Assembly: GCA_014825775.1 (NCBI GenBank)
Contig: MVAQ01000032.1
Location: 62,001-126,000 of the forward strand
Source: Krasilnikovozyma curviuscula
Lineage: Eukaryota; Basidiomycota; Tremellomycetes; Cystofilobasidiales; Mrakiaceae
Length of the DNA stretch: 64,000 nucleotides
Reading direction: 5' to 3'
A model generated the notes under the pieces. That model saw only the letters and a program-made list of their open reading frames with translations. It had not been told where the DNA came from and ran no database searches. A program made the position numbers and the translations under genes. The number at the start of each line of letters is the position of its first letter. Position 1 is the stretch's first letter. Below are positions 1 through 9,605 of this stretch, in pieces.

Positions 1-82
1 CTCAGTGGCGAGAATCGATGCAGCTGATCCCATCTGACTGTCGCCGTCACTGTTGGACAGCCAAGCACTACGATTTAAAGCA

Positions 83-1784
83 ATGGATAGACCAGTGAGT
101 GGATTGGCGGTCAAAGACCTTGGACTGGTGTCTGATAGCCCTCCCTTCACCTGCACAGCGAATGTCTTCCAGGCAGAGCTCTCATTCAGTGACTGACGAC
201 GGAGGCCCAGAGAGATTCAGACGAACATCCACCAGTTCAAGTGCAGTCAAAATGGAGTACGGTGTTGTGATCAGCCTAATCTACCGTGATACGTCGTACT
301 TCGCCTTGCTGACCAGAACTGCTCTTGATTTGACTCCAGCCGTGAAGAGATGCTGGCTCGCGAAGAGCTCATCAACGGTTACGAATATGAGGAGGAGAAG
401 ATGCTCAATACTCTGGGCAGAAAACTCGAAGAGGTCAGTTTCCCTCTCATAAGATGGTACTCTCGGATGTTGTGAACTAACCTGTCTTTTCCTTAAACTT
501 GCACGACTGCAATTTCGAAACTCCATTGGCGGTCTCAGCTGCGCGGCGAGAAGACGACTCTCCAGGCAACGATGGATATGGAGTCTGAAGCCCTTGTAAA
601 CCGTCTTCAGAGGTGAGAGAATTTTTTGGGGGGTTGTTTTGCTTGCTTTGATATTGCGACTGAGCCTCTTGGTGTTCCTCAGACAACTGTCCCACGTGCA
701 GAGAGAGCTCGAAGTCGCTCTCGCCTCGCAATCTGGTGAAGACAGCAGCAGTGCTACCCATCGCACTGCTTCTGCTGGCCTGCTATCAAGCTCACCAGGT
801 TTACCACCAAGCATTGCTCCATCTCTAGGAAACATAGGTTTGGATCCACTCTCTCCAGCGCCAGCTACCATCATTGACGCTTTGAGAAGAGAGAATGAGA
901 CTATCAGAAACAAGCTGTAGGTTTTACTTTTAAACCGTTTGAAATGCAGTTTTCTAAACTGTTCCTATTTGTACAGCGTTGATCTAGATCGATCTTACAT
1001 CAACGTCTCGTAAGTAACCCTGCGCTTACCTATGACAGCCATCGTCGGAGTAACTAAAATCCAATTTGGTGTTAGACGACAAAACGAAATATATCGTGAA
1101 GAGTTGATTGATCTCAGAAGAAGATTAGGACTTCCAGTTGATGAGCTTGTCGGGTTCACATCTTCTGCTTCCTCCTCTTCCAACTACATCCCCACGCTCC
1201 ACCATCAGTCGTCTTCTGGTCGACGATCTCTTTCTCCTAATATGCATCCATCACGTGGTGTTAGATCACCATCATCCCCTTCATCGTCATCAGCAGCTAC
1301 TTCTACCAGTCGACCCTTCCCGATTCCATCCAGATCCACCCCTCACGTCTTACCACATGTCTCCAACGATTCTTCCGCTTCCAGCTCCATTTCAAGCTCT
1401 CCATCCACTCCGTTCTCACCCTACAATCACGGTTCAGCTCAAACTAACATGACTACCCCCTCGTCAAACACCAACGGAGGCATCTACTCTGGTAATGGTG
1501 GCCTCGTTCAGTCTTACCCCAACGCACCACCACCATCGCTATCAACTTCTCTGGTGTCTGCTGAGAGCGGCAGTCCAGTGGTCCCAATAGCTTCTCTATC
1601 ACCGGCGAATGGAAGCGGCAATGGAACTGTCGTCGAACACCACAGAAGAAGAAGCAGTGGTACGTCCAGGATAGCAGAACAAGGGCAGTTCTTGAGAAGG
1701 GCACCAAGCCATGCCACCGGTGCTGGCTCTGCCAGTGGAGGTTCCTCGGCGGTTGTGGATGCAGATATCCTGATGGCGGAGTAA
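83..1784 (+). CDS. CCDC6-like coiled-coil protein
   Basis: Seven coding exons join in frame (83-94, 159-256, 340-433, 539-612, 683-916, 977-1009, 1076-1784) to give about 417 residues. The N-terminal half is coiled coil. The stretches EELINGYEYEEEKMLNTL and ESEALVNRLQRQLSHVQRE resemble the repeated heptads of animal CCDC6 (DUF2046), which contains a similar 'EQEALVNRL' segment. The C-terminal half is low-complexity and Ser/Pro/Asn-rich, probably disordered. The start is the first ATG giving a consistent spliced frame; the first coding exon is only 12 nt, and an upstream exon outside the window cannot be excluded. Its molecular role in fungi is unknown to me. The CCDC6 assignment rests on motif resemblance, so the family is likely but the function is open. 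Confidence 0.72.
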
Positions 1785-2000
1785 AACTTCAGTTTGTTTC
1801 ATGATTCTTTCCTTCTCTAAGTTGAGCGGTACAACGAGGATGATCTGCTCGTTGTCATGATATGTCATACTCTGTACCTTACGATTTCTATCTCAGTCAG
1901 CTGTGTGGCAACGCCACCAAATCCATGCAAGCGGACCATTTTGAAAGTTGGGTTGAAGTTCTCGTTCAACTGCATCTTACTATTCTTTTTAAGTCATAAA

Positions 2001-4125
2001 ATGTCTAGAAGAGTATATTTAGGAAGACTTCCCCGTGGTGAGTTGCTGCCTTTCTCTAACTTCCCACTTTGGTATTCACATAGAATTCCAATCTCACCCA
2101 GTACCGACTCCTTCTTTTTCCTTGTCTTGCTACAGATGTCCAAAAGAGAGATGTTGAGGATTTCTTGAACAAGTACGAAAGTACAATCGTTGACGTCAAG
2201 CTGATGAATGGTTTCGGATTCGTTGAGTTCAAGAGCCCAGAGGTAGGTCAATCTATCAACTCCCTGGAGAAAGTCCGATCGTACCAGAAGCATTGTCGGT
2301 TTAGCTGACGCTCCACATGAATTAACTTGCTTGATGTAGGATGCCGATGATGCTGTCAGAGAAAAGGCTGGTGAAAGAATGCTGTGAGTACTTCAGCAGC
2401 GCTAACAGTGGTCCAGTTGAACTGACAGCAAACTGGGTTTGCCTCTTTCGTGTCTAAAAAAAAAAAAACCAATTTGAACAGTGGAGAGAGCATCATTGTC
2501 GAGTTGGCTAAAGAGAGAGCTCCAAGAAGAGAATTTGATGACAGAGGTCCTCCCCGTAGGGAATTGTGAGCTCCCATTGACAACCTGTTTCCAAGTGGCT
2601 GTAAATTGAGTTGCAAACTGACTGCCGTACTTCTGTTTACTTTCTCTTCCTTTCAGTGACCGTCCAAGAGGTCCTCCAAGAGAAAACCAAGGTCGAATCC
2701 TCATTTCCGGTGTCACTAGAGAAATGAGTTGGCAGGTGCGGTTTTTGGTCTCTTCGTTGCGCTCGTCCTCCCCCTCCTTCTCCTCTGTCTTGGCACCGCC
2801 GCTCTTCTTTGGTCGATCTGGTTAAACACAGTGGTACTCCTGGTATACTTTCATCTCATGTGGATGAACTGCGGGATCCTGCCAACGATGATTGCGTCCC
2901 AAGGTGCAATCTGAATGGAACCACTGCACCGCCCATTTACTTCGAGAATCTTCCTCGGTAGTCATTTGCCCGGATACTATATTGCTTGTGGTCTCATTCC
3001 TGCTTAAAACTGGTTCCTTCATGGTTGGGTTCTCCTGATTCTGGTCCTTCGGTTGGGTGATACCTTCTTGCCGACGCTCATGGCGGTCTCTCGTGCCTTC
3101 GTCCCTGTGGTCTCTATCCTGTTCAGGTCTCGAGCAAAACTTGGTCCTTACTCTCCTCCTTCTGTTTGGTGTGCCTCTCCCCCTCTTTCCAATATCCCAC
3201 AGGACCTCAAGGATTTCGGCAGAGAAGGTGGTCCCGTCACTTTCGCTGATGTCGATAAGAGAGTCGAAGGACAAGGGTTAGTGTTGACTTCTGGATCTTG
3301 TGTGTCTCTAATTGCTCGGCTGACATGGTTGTACCTTGGGCCTTGCTTAGTATTCTCGAGTACCCACTGTTGGAAGACGCTGAGGAAGCTATGAAGAGAC
3401 TCGATGGTCTCAAGATCAGGTGTGTCGAATCGTGCATTTACCGTTCCTTTTGAAGTTCTCTCTGACAGACTTGGTGTAAAATTTGGAAGAGGCCTACCTG
3501 TTGATATCCGTCTCGATGTACGACCCAGTTTGCGCCTTTCCCCTGAGTAGCGTCTGGACTGACGTTGCCTCTTCTTTCCAGGCTTCTATTGCTGAAACTG
3601 GCTCTTGGAGAAACCGTGATGAAGGTTTTGGACGTAGAGATGACAGAGACAGGTTGGTGTAGTGTTTGGCGGTCTTCGCTGCCGTTGAGCAAACGCTAAC
3701 TTTTGACTTCTTTCTTTAGACGTGACAGCTACAGACGTGATGACAGAGGTTCCGATCGGCAAGTTCTTCCATATCCTTTCCTTTCACCCGTTCCCTAGTC
3801 CATACCTCTGACATCCTTCCAGTGATGACTACTACAGAAGAGATCGTTACGATGACAGAAGAGATGACAGAAGAGGTGGAGACGACAGAAGAGGTGGAGA
3901 CGACAGAAGAGGTGGATACGATGACAGGTAAGCCTACACAGCTTTATTGGCCTTGATCTTTGTCGTGCGCATGCTTGTCATCAAGATCTGACTCAATTGA
4001 TTTGCGCGGCGCCCAGAAGAGATGATCGTCGTGGAAGCTCAAGATACGACGACAGAAGGGATGACAGACGAAGAAGTCGTTCAAGATCTCCTGTCCGTGA
4101 TCAGAAGTACGATGATACTCGTTAA
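2001..4125 (+). CDS. SR-type splicing factor with two RRMs (SRSF1/Srp2-like)
   Basis: The protein starts MSRRVYLGRLPRDVQ. RRM1 shows RNP2 (VYLGRL) and RNP1 (GFGFVEF). A second, pseudo-RRM carries SWQDLKD, the invariant signature of SRSF1-class RRM2. The C-terminal tail is rich in Arg, Asp and Gly (DDRRGG units) and ends in RSRSRSP. It should bind exonic enhancers and recruit the spliceosome; such proteins also act in mRNA export. Many short introns interrupt it. The exception is a 467-nt intron (2736-3202) placed exactly inside SWQ|DLKD. The tail contains a small in-frame minisatellite. The start is the first ATG, directly encoding beta-1 of RRM1. Identity as an SR protein is secure; strict orthology to Srp2 versus another fungal SR protein is not. 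Confidence 0.9.
2736..3202 (+). other. Unusually long intron inside the RRM2 signature of the SR gene
   Basis: The donor is CAG|gtgcgg and the acceptor atcccacag|GACCTC. Splicing joins SWQ to DLKD in frame. At 467 nt it is several times longer than the other introns here. Several long pyrimidine runs lie on the sense strand, and the reverse complement of the central part (around 3040-3130) reads as Arg/Asp-rich codons like the gene's own tail. No protein-coding exon is supported inside it. Confidence 0.8.
3851..3927 (+). repeat. Coding minisatellite in the SR-protein tail
   Basis: Near-identical 18-nt units of the form GACGACAGAAGAGGTGGA are repeated in tandem, with a shorter 15-nt variant in front. 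They encode (D)DRRGG repeats of the arginine-rich tail. The unit length is a multiple of three, so changes in copy number would keep the frame. Confidence 0.8.
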
Positions 4126-4794
4126 ACGAGGCTTCGATGATCACTGTTCGCCTACCAGGCGGCTGCAAAATCTTTCTATACTACTGGATCTTCTACGCTT
4201 GATTGAATAGTCTTTACTCCAACGTAACGATGAAAAGTTGATAAATTATTTCTCTTTATCACTGCAAACCTCCGAAAGAGGGTATATGTACCTGCTGACA
4301 ACAGTAAGACTTTCAGCCGTCATGCGTCAGGACTGCTCGGTTAAACAGAGGGTAAAGTGCTGGCGAAGATATTGCATTGCTTTACACATCTACACTACTT
4401 CTCAGTAGCGAAAAATGGAAGTCGAGATCGACGACAGGTAGACTCACCCGAGTGTGACGGTGAACATGGCGGTTTGCTTTTCCTTTCGTTGAGTGTTTCG
4501 AATACAAGCTCACATCGTATACGGATTACACTTTGTCACAAACTCCCCATTGCGATGTGTATTGTTAAACTAGTACACAACAAGTACAAAGAAACTTATT
4601 TTGAGATGGTTGATACGATGGTTTGATGATTGAAAGAGATGTACAAAACGTTGGAATGGCCATTGTACAAATCGGAATAGAGTGATGAAGACGATGTTGG
4701 GTTCTTGAGGCACAATATAAGGTCTCAGAAGTTTGAAGTGTTCTTTGGCTTAATGGAAATGGCTCAATAATGAATAAGGAGGTCAGAAATCAAA
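4126..4794. other. Convergent intergenic region
   Basis: This 669-bp stretch separates the stop codon of the SR gene from the stop codon of the zinc-binding orphan on the opposite strand. It should hold both 3' UTRs and polyadenylation signals. I see no supported gene, repeat or RNA in it. Confidence 0.5.
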
Positions 4795-5514
4795 TCAAAA
4801 AGTCAAACCAACCTTTTTCTTTTCTGCCTTCTTTCCGTCCTTCTGAAGTTTGGCAATCTGTTTCTTCCAACCGACTAGTCATGACAAGATGTTTTTCAGT
4901 AAAACCAAACGAATCAAAGCTTTCAGTTAACGAAATGAGTACACACAGCAGTTGTTACAGTTGGCAGTGTTATGTTTTTTACAGTGGTACTCGTTGTCCT
5001 TCTCATTCTTGGTCCAAGGTGGGACCTCGAGACTGTAACATCATGGCTGAGAGAAGCTCATAAAAGATAGGGGGTTTGAGCCATACTTACACGGCACGTT
5101 CAGGCATTGCTGCAGAGACAGCGACAAGTTGGGATGCAATGTGATTGAGATGGCGGCGTCAGACAAAGTTGACCAATGGCCAGCCACAGCTAACTAATAA
5201 CTCACGAGTAAATCCAAAGAATGAATCATTCTCTTCTCTAGCGTCTATAGCAAGCACAGAGTCTTAGTTACAACCTCTTTCTCAAGCCCCAAAGCAAGGC
5301 TCGCTGAAGATACGGAACTTACCGACGTTACACTCATTACAGCTCTCTTTACCATGCATGCAGAAGACGGCATCGTTAATCTCTATCGTCGAGGTAGAAG
5401 TACCACTGATAATCATGAGGGCAACAAAGGAAAGTGAGATGGGAATCCGACGCGAAAATGACTGCAAACCCAGAGATGTACTCACGATTCAGCGGAAGTA
5501 GAGAACTCTGCCAT
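4795..5514 (-). CDS. Small protein with two CH-CC zinc-binding clusters (orphan)
   Basis: Six short exons splice in frame to a protein of about 110 residues starting MAEFSTSAES. Two cysteine/histidine clusters are visible: CMHGKESCNEC (C-x-H-x4-C-x2-C) and CKKHNTANCNNC (C-x2-H-x4-C-x2-C), separated by about 45 residues with a conserved-looking aromatic stretch (ENDSFFGF). The C-terminus is a Lys-rich helix (KLQKDGKKAEKKK). The paired clusters suggest one or two bound zinc ions, somewhat like MYND or treble-clef fingers, but I do not recognise the family. A TATAAAAGG sequence lies at 5606-5598 on the minus strand, about 90 bp before the ATG. All introns are GT-AG and each join preserves the frame, which supports a real gene. 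Confidence 0.75.
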
Positions 5515-6028
5515 GATATCGATCTTTCTCTAGCGGTTCTATTGTGTAGAAAGAGTGGTGGGTGATGGTAAGGTCGTGACCTCGTTGGGGAGATCCACCT
5601 TTTATAGTCGCGTGCGTAGCTTGGTCACCTGCAACTGCAGGAAGTTTCTGTTGTTTGAGTTGCCACTCAGCTTCGTTGCAGCTGTTGCTGCCTGCTGTTC
5701 GTTGGATAGTAGTTGTTTCAGAAATCGCACTTTAGACAAGGCGAAGTAGATATATTACCGGTAGTCGGATGGACGAAGTGCTTTGTTTTGATGTCACTGC
5801 GATTAGCGCCACATGAGCTGATCAGTATCTGGTCAGCTTGCATTTTGGTGCCGATGGCCGTTGTAATTGAAGCTCGACTTGCATACAGATAGCGTTTTAC
5901 CGACACAAGTACTACCTCGTTATCTTGCATTGTGTTACAACGTTCTGTTGTCATAAAGCCCTCATGCATGTAATAAAAGGGAGGTGTATAAGGAAAGTAT
6001 GGAAACCCAACAAGACCAGACCTTAAAT
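5515..6028. other. Intergenic region between zinc-binding orphan and RPL3
   Basis: 514 bp between the start of the minus-strand zinc-binding gene and the stop of minus-strand RPL3. It should contain the promoter of the former and the 3' UTR of the latter. Apart from the TATA-like element at 5598-5606 I see nothing in it. Confidence 0.5.
5598..5606 (-). promoter_or_regulatory. TATA-box-like element upstream of the zinc-binding orphan
   Basis: TATAAAAGG on the minus strand, 84-92 bp upstream of the start codon at 5514. The spacing is reasonable for a TATA box with a short leader. This is a consensus match only. Confidence 0.45.
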
Positions 6029-7657
6029 CTATTCTTGACGGATCTTGAGTTGACCTTTATATGCGAACAAATAGAGATCGTCAGTAAGGAAGATAGAATC
6101 AAAGAAGCAACGAGATACTTACCGAGGAAAGCGTGCTTCTCTTCCTTGGTTTGGAACTTTCCGTGTCCGTGCTTGGAGGAGGTATCGATGAACTTGAGGG
6201 TAACCTTCTCCAAGTGAGTCCTGCTCGTGTGGACCATGAGGGACTTTCGGAGGGTCAAGACTCTCTTCTTGGTACCGGCAACACAACCCTTGAGGATCAA
6301 GAAGTCGTTCTTGACGAGACCGTAGTGTGGGAAACCACCCATTGGGTTGATGTTCTTGAGGGTAGCATCGGCATCGGTAGAGGCGTTGTGCTCATCAGCA
6401 CCGGAACCAATTCTGTAGATCTTCTTGTTCATTTCTGAGAGGGGGAAACAAGGATGAAGTTAGTTGGTTGTCCCCGAATGCATACGGCTATATTGAGATG
6501 CCAACACTTACCGGTTCTGTGATGGTAACCGTTTTGACCAGCACGAGCAACAGAGAACATGACCTTCGAAGGGTGCCATGCTCCAATACAAGCAACCTAG
6601 GGTAGAAAAACAGTTCAAGAGTCAGAACAAAATTTTGCTTAACGGCTATAGCAGACCAGTTTCTCACCTTTCTCAAACCCTTGTGGGTCTTTCTAGGGAG
6701 CTTCTTGGTTCCCCATCTGTGGGTAACACCCTCAAATCCGTGACCCTTGGTGACACCAATAACATCAATAACCTCGTCCTGCTCGAAGACGCTTCCGACG
6801 TCGAAGGTCTTTTCAAAGTGACCCTGGGCGAAAGCGACCTTGTCAGCGATGGATCCACCGTTAACTTGGATCTCCATCAGGTGGGCCTTCTTCTGCTTGA
6901 GACCAGTCTTTCGGATCTGGGTGTGGGCGAGGACTCTGACGACGGTACAGTATTTGCGGATACGTTCGAGTTCACGGGTGATGGAGGCTCCGGAGGATTC
7001 GGCGTGCTTCTTAGAGCTACACACGGATATAGAGAAGATGCTTGTCAGTCATCGCAACTAGGGCTTGACTTGGAAACAATTAGGAAAAAAGTTTTTTTTG
7101 ACTTACTACTTGGTGAAAGCCTTCTTCTTTGATCTGTACCAGTTCTTGTAGAATCGTCTCTTGAGCTCATCAGACAAGTGCTCAGCCCAGACGGTGGTCA
7201 ACGATCGAAGACCTCTTGGAGTCTCAACGTAACCAACAACACCAACGATGACCATTGGTGGGGTCTCGACAACGGTGACGGCCTCGACGACTTCTCTCTT
7301 GTGCATCTCTGAAGATAGGGAACATCATATGAGCAAACAATGCATGGAGTAGAAAGAATAGATTTTGTACTTACTGGAGCCTGGTCTGTCCAAGTCTCTG
7401 ACGACGTGGGTCATACCAGCCTTGTAACCAAGGGTGGCAGTCAAGTGAACTGGCTTCTTTGGGTCATCCTTTGGGAAAGACTTCACTTTTCCACGGTGAC
7501 GGGCAGCTCTCTTTCTTGGCAAGAAACCAAGGGAACCGTGTCTGGGAGCTTCGTACTTTCGGTGGCTAGTAACGTAACAAAAGAAATTTGAAGAGGCAGC
7601 GTCAGGATCTTGATGAAAGGGACAACCTGAGATGCGATAGAGAGGTACGTACGACAT
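6029..7657 (-). CDS. RPL3: 60S ribosomal protein L3 (uL3)
   Basis: Seven coding exons (7657-7653, 7565-7375, 7308-7107, 7016-6668, 6596-6512, 6434-6123, 6054-6029) sum to 1170 nt, a 389-residue protein, the normal uL3 length. It begins [18 protein letters not shown], includes the conserved [17 protein letters not shown] segment near the peptidyl-transferase centre, and ends GQLKIRQE. uL3 is a core large-subunit protein that helps shape the peptidyl-transferase region. The first coding exon holds only ATGTC, so the start codon is separated from the rest of the protein by an 87-nt intron. It is divergent from RPL20, sharing a 776-bp promoter region. Identification is certain. Confidence 0.98.
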
Positions 7658-8433
7658 CTATTGTTCGTGGAGTGCGTTTAGATTGAGATGTAGAGTAAGA
7701 AAGTATGGTAACAATGTCAGCACAAGCTCTTCTGATCATGAAGCCACCCGATTTCAACCAAAAATCCTGCCTCAAATCTGCTTCATCCCCATCTCCTCAT
7801 CCACTACACATTGACTGAAATGTATACTCACGTTGCTGAAGTTGACTTGATGTACGGAAGAACCACCCCAAAACAAGACCCACCGACCGAGCCCAAGCAG
7901 ATGTGCGAGCGCTGGCGCCACAAAATGTATAGTTTTGACCTTGGGCGTGCGAAAAACATTTCGCCGCCGAATTCCAATGTTGGTCTTGTCTGCGGCTGTT
8001 GAGGTTGAAACCCTAGTCGACCCTCAAGTTTGCCAAGGTGCGTGTCAGTTTCATACAAGAGGTAGACAGAGCAGGAGGCAGAGGAACTGGTATAGGCTTC
8101 AGGAACAATTTACCTTCGACAACCCAGCAGCGACGTCAGTAACGCTTGAAATAACCAGCAGGCGCCATAGATCAGTGAGGAATTGGTGTTGGGGCAGGGG
8201 TTGAATGAGAGGAGTATTCATGTAAAGGATAGTGGGCGTTGTAGGGAAAAGAAAGACAATTGTAACAGTCAGAACGACACGACATCAAATGTCAAATCAG
8301 TAGAATCTAACTTCAGCCTTCAACTACACCCGAACCCCAGCCTCAACAGCCTGCAACTATCTGCCTGCCTCTGTCGAACAACTGCTGGCTGTAGCATTTG
8401 GTCAGCTTACTAACTTACCCGTTCTTTGTCTAG
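7658..8433. promoter_or_regulatory. Shared divergent promoter of RPL3 and RPL20
   Basis: 776 bp between the start codons of two cytosolic ribosomal protein genes on opposite strands. AAACCCTAG, similar to telomere-repeat-like 'telo-box' elements of some ribosomal protein promoters, lies at 8008-8016, near the middle. An acceptor-like tttgtctag with a TACTAAC-type branch site ends exactly before the RPL20 ATG, suggesting an intron in the 5' UTR. I could not fix its donor. Confidence 0.55.
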
Positions 8434-9185
8434 ATGTCTGCTGGAAGATTCACCGAATACCAAGTCCTCGGACGAAAGCTCCCAACTGAGCAGGACCCAG
8501 CTCCAAAGGTTAGCAGTAATCGTCAACTTTGATCAATGATGTGGTGGTGTGATGCTGACTTTCTGGCTTCTGTGTATCAGCTCTTCAGAATGAGAATCTT
8601 TGCTCCAAACGAGACCGTTGCCAAGTCAAGATTCTGGTACTTCTTGAGACAGTTGCACAAGGTCAAGAAGGCCTCTGGTGAGATCGTTGCCGTCAACGTC
8701 GTAAGTGCTGCTTTTTTTAAGATGTCTACAAGAAGTGCAGCAACCAACTCAATCGTTACTCGTTATTCTACCCTGGTTTAGATCTCTGAGCACAGACCAC
8801 TCAAGGTCAAGAACTTCGGCATCTGGATCAGATACGACTCCCGATCCGGTACCCACAACATGTACAAGGAATACCGTGAGCTCAGCCGAACCGCTGCTGT
8901 CGAGGCTTTGTACCAAGACATGGCTGCTCGTCACAGAGCTAGATTCCGTTCTATCCACATTTTGAGAGTTGTTGAGATCGAGAAGAAGGAGGATGTCAAG
9001 GTAAGTCATGGATATTCTCGGTAGTTTTCTCGAAGTTTTCTTCGCTGACGATGCTCGCCGTTTGTCTCTCTTAGCGCCCTTACATCCGTCAACTCCTCGA
9101 GCCAGGACTCAAGTTCCCCCTCCCACACAGAAAGTCTCTCTCCAAGGGAGTCTTCGCTGCCAACAGACCAGCTACCTGGGCGTAA
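8434..9185 (+). CDS. RPL20: 60S ribosomal protein L20 (eL20, L18a)
   Basis: Exons 8434-8508, 8581-8700, 8782-9000 and 9075-9185 total 525 nt, a 174-residue protein, as expected for eL20. It begins [18 protein letters not shown], with characteristic segments [20 protein letters not shown] and [12 protein letters not shown], and ends [10 protein letters not shown]. eL20 lies on the surface of the large ribosomal subunit. A strong splice acceptor with a TACTAAC branch site directly precedes the ATG, pointing to a 5' UTR intron. The neighbouring, divergently transcribed RPL3 suggests coordinated ribosomal protein expression. Identification is certain. Confidence 0.98.
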
Positions 9186-9605
9186 ACTCATTACACAGTT
9201 TTTCGAGTATTGGTTGGTGGGCAGTTGCATTTGGTGGGGATTGGTGTTCTCTTGAGATATTTTTTATGGAAACCATATTGAACCCATGACGAGGCTTTGG
9301 TTCTGCTGAAAGTTGCTGATCTACTTGTCGGGACCTTGAAAGAAAAGTGTAGCATGACACTGGTCTATAGAAGCGGTTTCTGGGGAGAACTACGGCTCTC
9401 GGTGTTTCTATTACCACTCAGTGAGCTACACGTAGATCCCAGCATTTATATTTTAAAATCACTGCAATAGTCGCCTCTGCTCGGACGCTGCCCGCAGGCG
9501 CTGTGGACGGACGGGAAAGTCCTATCTACCTTGGCTCGTCCTTCCTTCCAACCACATCGGTCCCACCACACTCATTCAAACCCGTACCTTCCTTTATATT
9601 TACAA
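9186..9605. other. Intergenic region RPL20 to amidohydrolase
   Basis: 420 bp containing the 3' UTR of RPL20 and the promoter and leader of the amidohydrolase gene. The last 100 bp before the ATG are pyrimidine- and CA-rich, as in many fungal leaders. I see no other feature. Confidence 0.5.

Noticed and set aside
281..913. 210-codon minus-strand open frame opposite the CCDC6-like gene
   Set aside because: It lies antisense to well-supported exons and crosses their splice sites. No domain is visible.
2822..3274. 150-codon open frame on the minus strand across the SR gene's long intron, rich in Arg/Asp
   Set aside because: It overlaps the SR gene antisense, has no ATG context or family resemblance, and its composition follows from pyrimidine-rich intron sequence on the sense strand.
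4357..4626. 89-codon frame between the SR gene and the zinc-binding orphan
   Set aside because: It lies in a convergent 3' region, has no recognisable features, and its start is not an ATG in good context.
7017..7106. Possible C/D snoRNA in an RPL3 intron (gatga and ctga motifs close together)
   Set aside because: The two boxes overlap within a few bases, leaving no room for a guide element, and there is no terminal stem.
8509..8580. Possible C/D snoRNA in the first RPL20 coding intron (atgatgt, ctga)
   Set aside because: The intron is only 72 nt, and the boxes are poorly spaced without flanking complementarity.
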